Part shown: positions 14,451 through 20,870 of the stretch, piece by piece
Layout: each line of letters starts with the position of its first letter
How positions within the stretch are numbered: the stretch's first letter is position 1
Assembly: GCA_022759065.1 (NCBI GenBank)
Contig: JAEMPZ010000037.1
Location: 1 to 20,870 of the forward strand
From: Acidobacteriota bacterium
Lineage (GTDB): Bacteria > Acidobacteriota > UBA4820 > DSQY01
Reading direction: 5' to 3'
DNA length: 20,870 bases
Translations under genes and position numbers: made by a program
The notes under the pieces: generated by a model
Seen by the model: the letters and a program-made list of their open reading frames with translations, nothing else
Database searches by the model: none
What the model was told of the DNA's origin: nothing

Positions 14451-16862
14451 TCAAGAGTGTTTGCCCGGCTGGGGCGCATCCACGCTTTCAGACGGCGGTG
14501 GCGGCACGGGGCGAAAAGGGTCTGAAACCAGGGCCAGGGCCAGCACTTCCTTCAAGGTTGCCACCGGATGAAACGTCATTCCCTCGCGAAGATTTGCAGG
14601 AATTTCGGCGATGTCCTTCTCGTTCTCGCTCGGAATGATTACGTGCAGGAGGTCGTGCTGGCGGGCGGCGAGGATCTTTTCCCTGAGGCCGCCGACCGGA
14701 AGCACCTTGCCCCGGAGCGTGACCTCGCCCGTCATGGCTATTGTATGACAAGCCGCGATCTTTGTAAAGGCCGACGCCATGGCCACCGCCATCGTAATGC
14801 CGGCCGAAGGCCCGTCCTTGGGAATCGCCCCCTCCGGAATGTGAACGTGGACGTCGTTCTTCGCGAAGAAGTCGGCCTTCAAGCCGAGCTTCTCGGCGTT
14901 TCCACGGATGAAGGAGAGCGCCGCCCTGGCCGACTCCTGCATCACATCGCCCATCTGTCCCGTAAGTATGAGATTGCCGTCGCCCGGCATCAGGCTGGCC
15001 TCTATCAGGAGAATGTCGCCGCCGTTCTGCGTCCACGCCAGACCGACGGCCACGCCGGCCTGGTCCTCGTTCAAAACCTTGCGCTCCTTGTAGCGCGGGA
15101 CTCCCAGCAGTTCCTCGACGATCTTGGGCGTCACGAGGAGCTTCTGCCGCTTGTGCTCCCGTACAACCCTGTGGGCCACCTTGCGGCACACGGCGGCGAT
15201 TTCGCGCTCGAGGTTTCTTACCCCCGCTTCTCGCGTGTAGCCGTCAATCAGGAATTCGAGGCCCTCGTCGGTAAGGAGGACTTCTTTCTCCTTCAGGCCG
15301 TGGGACTTCCGCTGCTTCGGCGCCAGGTACTGCTTGGCGATCGCCAGTTTTTCGGGCAGCGTATAGCCGGAGAAATTGACGACTTCCATCCTGTCTAAAA
15401 GCGCCGGGGGAATCGTGTGGGTCACGTTGGCGGTCGTGATGAAGAAAACCTTCGAAAAGTCGAACGCCACGTCAATGTAGTGGTCAACGAAGGCGCTGTT
15501 CTGCTCCGGGTCGAGCACCTCCAGAAGGGCGGAGGAGGGGTCGCCCCGAAAATCTGAACCGAGCTTGTCAATTTCGTCCAGCAGGAAGACAGGGTTTTTC
15601 GTGCCCGCGCGCCTTATGAGCTGAATCATCTGGCCCGGAAAAGAGCCTATGTAGGTGCGCCGGTGGCCCTTGATCTCGGCCTCGTCATGCACGCCGCCCA
15701 GAGAAAGGCGGACGAACTCCCGCCCCATGCTCCTGGCGATTGACTTGGCGACCGAAGTTTTGCCGACGCCGGGGGGGCCGACGAAGCACAGTATGCTTCC
15801 CTTGTGTTCGCTCGCGAGAATGCGAACGGAGAGAAATTCCAGGATTCTCTCCTTGACTTTTTCAAGCCCGTAGTGGTCCTCGTCGAGGATCGCAGCCGCG
15901 CGCTTGACGTCCGTCTTGTCCTTGCTCTCATTTGTCCAGGGAAGTGCCAGAAGCCAATCTATGTACGACTTGGCAACGGTCGCCTCGGCTGAAACCGGCG
16001 GCATGAACTCCAGGCGCCTCAATTCCTGCAGCGCCTTATCCTTCGCGGCGTCCGGCATACCGGCCTTTTCAATGCGAGCCTTCAGCTCTTCCGCGTCCGT
16101 GGCGGCGTCTTCTCTCCCCAATTCCTTCTTTATGAGCTTCATTTTTTCGTTGAGGTAGTACTCGCGCTGGGCTTTTTCGATCTGTTTCTCGACCTCCTTG
16201 TTCAGCCGCTGGTCGAGGCTTATGAGGTCGAGCTCGTCGGTCACGAGGCGCCTCAAGAGGACAAGGCGATCCGCGAGCGACGGCGCCTCTATGACCTTCT
16301 GCTTTAACGACGCGCTCGCCTGCAACTGGGAGGCCATCTGGTAACAGTAGGCGACCGGATCCTCGGGCGTGAACGCTCCGGCGCCGGGCTCGCTGGAAGA
16401 TGAAGCCTGCTTGCGCGCGAGGTCCGCGAAGAGGCGTTCGGCCTGCGAAAGGAGGGGTTCGATCTCGTCAACCTTTCCGAGCGGCTCCTCGGCCGGCAGG
16501 ACCGATACGTGAGGCGTGGCCCCGTCCATTAGAAAATCCTGGATGACGCCCTTTTGCCGCCCCTCCACCAGAAGCTTCACGTGGCCGTTGGGCAATGCCA
16601 GCGCCTGCATGATGGAGGCAATGACGCCTACCCTGTGAAGGTCCGCCGGAGCGGGCTCCTCCAAAAGCGGGTCCTTTTGGAGGGCCAGGAAAACGAGCCT
16701 GTCCTGCAGCATGGCCTCGTTGACCGCCGCCAGCGACGCGGGGCGCCCGACGACAAACGGGCGGACCGTCTTTGGAAATAGGATCATCTCCCTCAAACCT
16801 ATGAGGGGCAGCATCTGCATTTCCCTGCCCTTCAGAAGCGAGGCCTCCCGCGTTTCATTCAT
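14451..16862 (-). CDS. lon: ATP-dependent protease Lon (LonA type)
   Basis: An 803-residue cytoplasmic hexameric protease degrading misfolded and regulatory proteins. The N-terminal LAN substrate domain (about 18-210) starts with [19 protein letters not shown], followed by a coiled-coil stretch ([20 protein letters not shown]). The AAA+ module has Walker A GPPGVGKT at 362-369, the conserved [20 protein letters not shown] and Walker [13 protein letters not shown]. The protease domain has catalytic Ser686 in DGPSAGIT and Lys729 in [10 protein letters not shown], spaced 43 residues apart as in E. coli Lon (Ser679/Lys722). The start ATG at 16862 has GGAAAACGAGG upstream; an internal Met before [10 protein letters not shown] is an alternative. 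A 150-bp gap separates it from clpX, the longest in this cluster, and may hold its own promoter. Confidence 0.99.
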   Translation of the reverse strand: MNETREASLLKGREMQMLPLIGLREMILFPKTVRPFVVGRPASLAAVNEAMLQDRLVFLALQKDPLLEEPAPADLHRVGVIASIMQALALPNGHVKLLVEGRQKGVIQDFLMDGATPHVSVLPAEEPLGKVDEIEPLLSQAERLFADLARKQASSSSEPGAGAFTPEDPVAYCYQMASQLQASASLKQKVIEAPSLADRLVLLRRLVTDELDLISLDQRLNKEVEKQIEKAQREYYLNEKMKLIKKELGREDAATDAEELKARIEKAGMPDAAKDKALQELRRLEFMPPVSAEATVAKSYIDWLLALPWTNESKDKTDVKRAAAILDEDHYGLEKVKERILEFLSVRILASEHKGSILCFVGPPGVGKTSVAKSIARSMGREFVRLSLGGVHDEAEIKGHRRTYIGSFPGQMIQLIRRAGTKNPVFLLDEIDKLGSDFRGDPSSALLEVLDPEQNSAFVDHYIDVAFDFSKVFFITTANVTHTIPPALLDRMEVVNFSGYTLPEKLAIAKQYLAPKQRKSHGLKEKEVLLTDEGLEFLIDGYTREAGVRNLEREIAAVCRKVAHRVVREHKRQKLLVTPKIVEELLGVPRYKERKVLNEDQAGVAVGLAWTQNGGDILLIEASLMPGDGNLILTGQMGDVMQESARAALSFIRGNAEKLGLKADFFAKNDVHVHIPEGAIPKDGPSAGITMAVAMASAFTKIAACHTIAMTGEVTLRGKVLPVGGLREKILAARQHDLLHVIIPSENEKDIAEIPANLREGMTFHPVATLKEVLALALVSDPFRPVPPPPSESVDAPQPGKHS

Positions 16863-17012
16863 CCTCGTTTTCCTTTCCCGTTCACGAAATCGAGCGTCAT
16901 GCCGTTTGCGCGCCCAACGCCACCCAAGGGCTTGCTTCCGCCGCTCAAAAGATTTGTTAGGGCGAAATTTGGCGTCCCGGCGCCTCGGTGGTGGCTTGGC
17001 CCTGAAACGATA

Positions 17013-18245
17013 TCAGCCCACGTTTTCCATCATCATTATGGGCTTTGCCCGGTCGAGCACGACGTCCTTTGTAATGACGACTTCCTTGACGTTGGTTTGC
17101 GAGGGAATGCCGTACATCAGCTCGAGCATTATGTCCTCGAGGATTACGCGCAGGCCTCGCGCTCCCAGCTCGCGCCCTATCGCCTGCCTCGCGACCTCCT
17201 CGATCGCGTCGCCGGTGAAGGTGAGCTTCACGCCCTCCATCTCGAATATCTTCTGGTACTGCTTTACAAGAGCGTTCTTGGGCTCTGTCAATATGACTTT
17301 CAGCGCCTTCAGGTCAAGCTCGTGAAGCCCGGCGACCACCGGCACGCGCCCAACGAACTCGGGGATCATGCCGTATTTTATCAGGTCCTGTGGCTGCGCC
17401 TTTGACAGAAGCTCGTCCAGCTTGGTGCCCTTGCGGCTCTCAGGAACGCCGCCGTACCCGATGGAAGACTTGTGCAGGCGCCGCTCCACGATCTTTTCGA
17501 GGCCGACGAATGCGCCCCCGCAGAGGAACAGCACGTTCGTCGTGTCTATCTGGATAAACTCCTGGTGGGGGTGTTTGCGCCCCCCCTGCGGAGGAACGTT
17601 CGCCACCGTGCCTTCCAGTATCTTCAAAAGGGCCTGTTGGACGCCTTCCCCTGAAACGTCCCTGGTTATCGAAACGTTCTCGCTCTTTCGCGCGATTTTG
17701 TCAATCTCGTCAATGTAGACGATGCCGCGCTCGGCCTTGGCTTTGTCGCCATCAGCGGCCTGAAGAAGCTTGAGAAGGATGTTTTCAACGTCCTCGCCGA
17801 CGTAACCAGCCTCAGTCAGCGTCGTCGCGTCGGCGATGGCGAAAGGAACGTTGAGCATGCGGGCGAGAGTCTGAGCAAGAAGGGTCTTTCCAGTGCCGGT
17901 AGGCCCAACGAGCAGGATGTTGGACTTTTGCAGCTCAACGTCGGACCGCCGCGTATTGGCCTGCGTCCGCTTGTAGTGGTTGTACACGGCCACGGCTATG
18001 CGCTTTTTCGCGTGCTCCTGCCCTATGACGTACTGGTCGAGGAAATCCACTATTTCCCGGGGCTTTGGAAGGGCCCCTTTGGAGTTGTCTTCCTTGTCAA
18101 TGTCCTCGGCAAGTATCTCGTTGCACGTGTCCACGCATTCATTGCAAATATAGACGCTCGGGCCGGCGATGAGTTTCTTCACCTCCCGCTGCGACTTGTT
18201 GCAGAAGCTGCACCTGAGTTCGTTGTCCGAGTAGCGCCTGCTCAT
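17013..18245 (-). CDS. clpX: ATP-dependent Clp protease ATP-binding subunit ClpX
   Basis: A 410-residue hexameric AAA+ unfoldase that feeds tagged substrates to ClpP. The N-terminal zinc-binding domain has Cys12, Cys15, Cys34 and Cys37 (RCSFC and YICNEC). Walker A is GPTGTGKT at 114-121. The pore loop is GYVGED, Walker B is [10 protein letters not shown], the RKH loop is [10 protein letters not shown], and sensor 2 is [11 protein letters not shown]. The loop [15 protein letters not shown] is a ClpX hallmark; the adjacent [13 protein letters not shown] region corresponds to the IGF-type loop that docks on ClpP, with the sequence here reading SSIGYGG. Length is standard. It is 16 nt downstream of clpP and almost certainly co-transcribed. 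Confidence 0.99.
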   Translation of the reverse strand: MSRRYSDNELRCSFCNKSQREVKKLIAGPSVYICNECVDTCNEILAEDIDKEDNSKGALPKPREIVDFLDQYVIGQEHAKKRIAVAVYNHYKRTQANTRRSDVELQKSNILLVGPTGTGKTLLAQTLARMLNVPFAIADATTLTEAGYVGEDVENILLKLLQAADGDKAKAERGIVYIDEIDKIARKSENVSITRDVSGEGVQQALLKILEGTVANVPPQGGRKHPHQEFIQIDTTNVLFLCGGAFVGLEKIVERRLHKSSIGYGGVPESRKGTKLDELLSKAQPQDLIKYGMIPEFVGRVPVVAGLHELDLKALKVILTEPKNALVKQYQKIFEMEGVKLTFTGDAIEEVARQAIGRELGARGLRVILEDIMLELMYGIPSQTNVKEVVITKDVVLDRAKPIMMMENVG

Positions 18246-18261
18246 GCCAAATCCTTCCCGG

Positions 18262-18867
18262 TCACGTTAGCTTTTTCTCTTCGATCGAGTGGTGCGTCAG
18301 AACCTTGTCAATGAGGCCGTATTCGGTAGCAGCCTCCGGCGCCAGAATGTAATCGCGGTCGCAATCGCGCCTGATGTCCTCTATCGGCTTGCCCGTGTGA
18401 ATCGCCAGGATGTTGAACAGGCTTTCCCGCATTCTTAGAATCTCCCTGGCCTGGATGTCTATGTCCGCCGCCTGCCCGCTGGCTCCGCCAAGGGGCTGGT
18501 GGATGACCATCCTCGAATTGGGTAACGCAAAGCGCTTCCCTTTAGTTCCCGCCGCCAAAAGGACGGCGGCCATCGAGGCGGCCTGGCCGATGCAAACGGT
18601 GTTGATGTCCGGCTTGACGAACTGCATGGTGTCGTAAATCGCCAGGCCGGCCGTTATAGACCCGCCTGGGCTGTTGACGTACAGCCAGATGTCCCTCTGC
18701 GGGTCCTCCGCTTCCAGGAAAAGAAGCTGCGCGATCACCAGGTTGGCGAGGTGGTCGTCAATCTCTTCCCCCACGAACACGATGTTGTCCTTGAGCAGAC
18801 GGCTGTAAATGTCATAGGCGCGTTCACCGCGGTTTGTCTGCTCCACCACCATGGGTATCAGAGCCAT
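18262..18867 (-). CDS. clpP: ATP-dependent Clp protease proteolytic subunit ClpP
   Basis: A 201-residue serine protease forming the tetradecameric chamber used by ClpX. The catalytic triad is complete: Ser98 (GQAASMAA), His123 (MVIHQP) and Asp172 ([11 protein letters not shown]). The N-terminus [19 protein letters not shown] and the [18 protein letters not shown] segment are typical. I chose ATG 18867 because GGAGGACC lies just upstream and the protein then begins as known ClpPs do. The open frame runs 45 codons further upstream but that stretch is tig in another frame. The start lies 44 nt inside the 3' end of tig, so translation of the two is probably linked. It is followed by clpX after 16 nt. 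Confidence 0.99.
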   Translation of the reverse strand: MALIPMVVEQTNRGERAYDIYSRLLKDNIVFVGEEIDDHLANLVIAQLLFLEAEDPQRDIWLYVNSPGGSITAGLAIYDTMQFVKPDINTVCIGQAASMAAVLLAAGTKGKRFALPNSRMVIHQPLGGASGQAADIDIQAREILRMRESLFNILAIHTGKPIEDIRRDCDRDYILAPEAATEYGLIDKVLTHHSIEEKKLT

Positions 18868-20137
18868 CTGGTCCTCCCGGGGCCTGCTCAAATGTAACCG
18901 AAGCGCCTGAAAGAAGCAAGTCCACCGCCCGGCCGTGCGCCAGGCTTTTGCGGTATCCTTCCAGCGCGTTCTCCTTGGAAAGCCTGGCCTTGAGCTGCTC
19001 AACCGTCATGCGGGCGGCTTTGGCCTGCGGTTCAAGCGCGGCGTCCAAATCGCCATCGCTCACTTCAATTCCCATCTGCTTCGCGAGCGCGTCAAGCAGG
19101 TAATAGGCGCGCACCTTCTTCTCGGCCACCTGGCGCTGAGACTCGGCCATTTTGTCCCAGTGGATGTCCGCCTTCTCCAGGTCCACGCCCTGCTCGGAGA
19201 GCGACTCCGCGAACTTCTGCAGGTCCTCGCGAAGCTGCCTGTCAACAAGCGTCGGCGGGATGGGGAAGGAATGGCGCTCCAGAAGCAACTCGACGGCCTT
19301 GTCTCGCTGTTCGGCCTTCATTCCGGCCTCGGCGCGCGCCTTGAGGCTGGCTTCGACGTTGGCCTTCAGGTCGGCCAGGTCCTTTGCGCCCGTGTCCTTG
19401 GCGAAGTCGTCGTTGAGTTCAGGCACTTCGCGCCGGACAAGCCGCGTGACCTCAACCACGTAATCGCCTGGCGCCAAGGGGCTCTTCTGTTCCTCCCCGG
19501 CAGCGGGCTCGGCAACGTGGACCTCGAATTTTTCACCAGCCTTTCGCCCTAAAAGAGCCCGTTCTACAGGATGGTTGCTCTGGCCGTTGGCCTGAAAAAA
19601 CTTCTCCTGCCCCTTGGACTGGCTCGCCCTGCGCAACTGGACCACCGCGTAATCTTTTTCCGACGCGGCATCCTCCACCGGCTTCATCACCGCCGCCCGC
19701 TCGCGCATCCCTTCAATGAGCCTGTCCACCTGTTCCTGGCTCACCTCCAATTTGCGGCATGTTATCGAGAGCCCTTCGGTGTTGACAGCGGGGACAACCG
19801 GGGCAAGTTCAACGACGATTTCACAGCTAAGGGGGCCGCCTTCCTGAAACTCTATGGCCGCGGCGTAAGGATCGACGACCGGGTCCAGATCATGCTCCTT
19901 CATGAGCCCCTTGGCCATCTCAGGAAGCGCGTGCTCGACCACTTCGTCTCGAATCTCCTTCTTGAACCTGGCTTTCAGGAGAGAATCAGGGGCTTTGCCC
20001 GGCCTGAAGCCCGGGATGCGCGCGTGAGCGCGGACCTCTTTCAACGCGTGGTGAAAATGAGGCTCCACCTCTTCCCAGGACCATTTGACGTTGTAGAACT
20101 TCTGACAACCTTTTTCTTCCTTGAGCGTGCTTTCCAT
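18824..20137 (-). CDS. tig: Trigger factor, ribosome-associated chaperone
   Basis: A 437-residue chaperone that binds nascent chains at the ribosome exit tunnel. The ribosome-binding signature is GFRPGKAP at 43-50 (GFRxGKxP in the family). A middle FKBP-like domain (about 150-245) contains [29 protein letters not shown] and [13 protein letters not shown]. Its consensus aromatic residues are hard to see, so peptidyl-prolyl isomerase activity is doubtful. The C-terminal substrate arms (about 250-420) start at [12 protein letters not shown], the usual 'P.l.deFak' junction, and contain [20 protein letters not shown]. An AAGGA lies about 6 nt before the ATG. The extended -10 promoter at 20207-20215 gives a leader of about 60 nt. 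The Gly/Asp/His-rich C-terminal tail overlaps the clpP start. Confidence 0.97.
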   Translation of the reverse strand: MESTLKEEKGCQKFYNVKWSWEEVEPHFHHALKEVRAHARIPGFRPGKAPDSLLKARFKKEIRDEVVEHALPEMAKGLMKEHDLDPVVDPYAAAIEFQEGGPLSCEIVVELAPVVPAVNTEGLSITCRKLEVSQEQVDRLIEGMRERAAVMKPVEDAASEKDYAVVQLRRASQSKGQEKFFQANGQSNHPVERALLGRKAGEKFEVHVAEPAAGEEQKSPLAPGDYVVEVTRLVRREVPELNDDFAKDTGAKDLADLKANVEASLKARAEAGMKAEQRDKAVELLLERHSFPIPPTLVDRQLREDLQKFAESLSEQGVDLEKADIHWDKMAESQRQVAEKKVRAYYLLDALAKQMGIEVSDGDLDAALEPQAKAARMTVEQLKARLSKENALEGYRKSLAHGRAVDLLLSGASVTFEQAPGGPDGSDTHGGGADKPR

Positions 20138-20200
20138 CGGAATCCTTATCTAGAAGGCTGCTAAAGAGCGGGGCGGCGGACGAAGCCGCAGCCTGACGAC
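20138..20200 (-). promoter_or_regulatory. GC-rich leader of tig with two mutually exclusive hairpins
   Basis: Between the putative tig promoter and the tig ATG, two inverted pairs overlap. An outer 7-bp pair is AGGCTGC (20155-20161) with GCAGCCT (20188-20194). An inner 5-bp pair is GCGGC (20173-20177) with GCCGC (20185-20189), with loop GGACGAA. They share 20188-20189, so both cannot form fully at once. This could be a regulatory leader or chance in GC-rich DNA. No known riboswitch or ribosomal-protein site is recognised. Confidence 0.35.
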
Positions 20201-20206
20201 GAGTTT

Positions 20207-20215
20207 ATTATACCA
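20207..20215 (-). promoter_or_regulatory. Extended -10 promoter upstream of tig
   Basis: On the - strand this reads TGGTATAAT, a perfect TATAAT with the extended TGn element, in an AT-rich island in otherwise GC-rich DNA. No good -35 is found 16-18 nt upstream (the hexamers there are GC-rich), consistent with an extended -10 promoter. It would start transcription near 20200, about 60 nt before the tig ATG, and probably serves tig-clpP-clpX and perhaps on to rho. Confidence 0.55.
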
Positions 20216-20267
20216 CAAAAACAGTTTGCAGTCCCGGCCAGGGCGTAATCGCGAAGGCGGAAGCAGA

Positions 20268-20298
20268 GATCAGCCTCCAACAGTGAAGGAGGCTGATC
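20268..20298 (-). repeat. Perfect 11-bp inverted repeat across the DUF2914 stop codon
   Basis: GATCAGCCTCC (20268-20278) and GGAGGCTGATC (20288-20298) are perfect reverse complements separated by 9 nt. The structure includes the last codons and the TGA stop of the DUF2914 gene. No T-run follows on the - strand, so it is not a canonical intrinsic terminator. It could stabilise the 3' end of the ppdK/DUF2914 message or act with Rho. Confidence 0.5.
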
Positions 20299-20659
20299 CG
20301 ATCTCGGCGCCCGATCCATCCAAAACGGCCACCTTCCACGTTCCAGGCGAGACTTTCTTTCGGCTCCACGTTCTCCAGTGAGCGGCCTTCACGGAAAGCG
20401 TCTGCCTGAATACTTCCTTGCCATCTTTGGACCAGACGTGGGTAATCTCGGATGTGCCTTCCGCCCCCGAAAACTCCGAGAAGCAAAAAAGCTCTTTGGC
20501 CGTGGCGGGAAAAGAGGCCGCGGCGCCCACGGGCTCCCTGTTTTCCACCGACGAACAAATCACTACGCGGTCGGCCTTCGCCGAGGCGAAAAGAGGCAGG
20601 GCCAGCATTAGCGCAAGCCCAGCCACCGCTGCGAGCGTCAAGAACGGACGGCTATTCAT
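20270..20659 (-). CDS. DUF2914 exported protein
   Basis: A 129-residue protein with a clear signal peptide (FLTLAAVAGLALMLALPLFA, cleavage near ASA-KA). The mature part of about 100 residues matches DUF2914: VVICSSVENREPVG, ELFCFSEFSGAEGTSEITHV, HVWSKDGKEVFRQTLSV, AHWRTWSRKKVSPGTWKVAV and LDGSGAEIGSASFTV. The family is a small beta-rich periplasmic domain of unknown function. Two cysteines (VIC and LFC) could pair. GGGGG lies about 6 nt before the ATG. It starts 36 nt after the ppdK stop, so it may be co-transcribed with ppdK. An inverted repeat covers its stop codon, and the tig promoter lies 55-60 nt beyond. Confidence 0.85.
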   Translation of the reverse strand: MNSRPFLTLAAVAGLALMLALPLFASAKADRVVICSSVENREPVGAAASFPATAKELFCFSEFSGAEGTSEITHVWSKDGKEVFRQTLSVKAAHWRTWSRKKVSPGTWKVAVLDGSGAEIGSASFTVGG

Positions 20660-20695
20660 CTTTATCCCCCATAATATGGTTTGCGCCTACGCGGT

Positions 20696-20870
20696 CACTT
20701 CTCTTGTTTTTCCTTCAGCGCCGCCTGCGCCGCCGCCAATCGAGCCACCGGCACCCTGTAGGGCGAGCAGGAAACGTAGTTGAGGCCTATCATGTGGCAG
20801 AACTCCACGGACGTCGGTTCGCCGCCGTGCTCGCCGCAGATTCCGATCTGGAGCTTTTTCCGCGCCTTGC
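20696..20870 (-). CDS. ppdK: Pyruvate, phosphate dikinase, C-terminal end (cut by window edge)
   Basis: On the - strand an open frame enters from the right edge and ends at TGA 20698-20696, giving the last 57 residues of a much longer protein. It contains [20 protein letters not shown], then [20 protein letters not shown] and a terminal [13 protein letters not shown]. The Cys in GICGEHGG is the proton-donating catalytic residue of the PEP/pyruvate domain, and [17 protein letters not shown] is the hallmark C-terminus of pyruvate, phosphate dikinase. The enzyme interconverts pyruvate + ATP + phosphate and phosphoenolpyruvate + AMP + diphosphate in the cytoplasm. PEP synthase and PTS enzyme I have different endings, so PPDK is the best call. 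Everything upstream lies outside the window. Confidence 0.93.

Noticed and set aside
14568..15398. 276-codon + strand open frame antisense to lon
   Set aside because: Shadow of the conserved lon protease domain; GC-rich third-position effect.
18868..19002. 45-codon N-terminal extension of ClpP
   Set aside because: Overlaps tig, is not like any ClpP N-terminus, and a strong ribosome site precedes the internal ATG at 18867.
20418..20783. 121-codon + strand open frame over the DUF2914 and ppdK ends
   Set aside because: Antisense to two recognisable - strand proteins; no domain or ribosome site.
1..20870. CRISPR arrays, tRNA/rRNA genes, insertion sequences, phage attachment sites
   Set aside because: Scanned for direct repeats, cloverleaf-like ends, transposase motifs and terminal inverted repeats; nothing convincing was found.

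Overview
This is a gene-dense, GC-rich chromosomal window from a Gram-negative-type (two-membrane) bacterium. A secretin, two predicted lipoproteins and an alignment-type PilN/PilO pair imply an outer membrane. The mix of PilM/N/O with a TPR-secretin-cohesin protein and GspG-like pseudopilins ending in 'ALDG..Y..W' recalls Acidobacteriota and some deltaproteobacterial or candidate-phylum genomes. That placement is a recollection of family distributions and remains tentative. No mobile elements, CRISPR arrays, rRNA or tRNA genes were seen, and no gap exceeds about 150 bp.

Left half (1-12495, all + strand): a tightly packed run of 14 genes, almost all touching or overlapping by 1-4 nt. It begins with the 3' part of thiL (thiamine-phosphate kinase) and a DUF2062 membrane protein. 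These are followed by an ECF-type sigma factor, a small basic single-pass membrane protein, and an exported protein resembling the N1 part of secretins. Then comes a hybrid type IV pilus / type II secretion machine: GspF/PilC platform, GspE/PilB ATPase, PilM-, PilN-, PilO- and PilP-like alignment proteins, a secretin with N-terminal TPRs and a C-terminal cohesin-like domain, and three pseudopilins. The third pseudopilin lacks the usual Glu+5. No PilT retraction ATPase or prepilin peptidase lies in the window, so a secretion or short-pseudopilus role is at least as likely as a twitching pilus.

Right half (12548-20870, all - strand): a housekeeping proteostasis cluster. In transcription order it runs ppdK (3' end only), a DUF2914 exported protein, then tig-clpP-clpX-lon-engB-rho. 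The last six have short spacings, except 150 bp before lon and a 44-nt tig/clpP overlap. An extended -10 promoter (TGGTATAAT) lies upstream of tig. It is followed by a GC-rich leader that can form two mutually exclusive hairpins. The two halves converge between the third pseudopilin and rho, with only 52 bp between them and no convincing intrinsic terminator.

The most notable part is the sigma-factor-led secretion/pilus operon. It has a cohesin-tailed secretin, a second secretin-like exported protein, a PilM-like protein without recognisable nucleotide-binding loops, and a small membrane protein where an anti-sigma factor would be expected.
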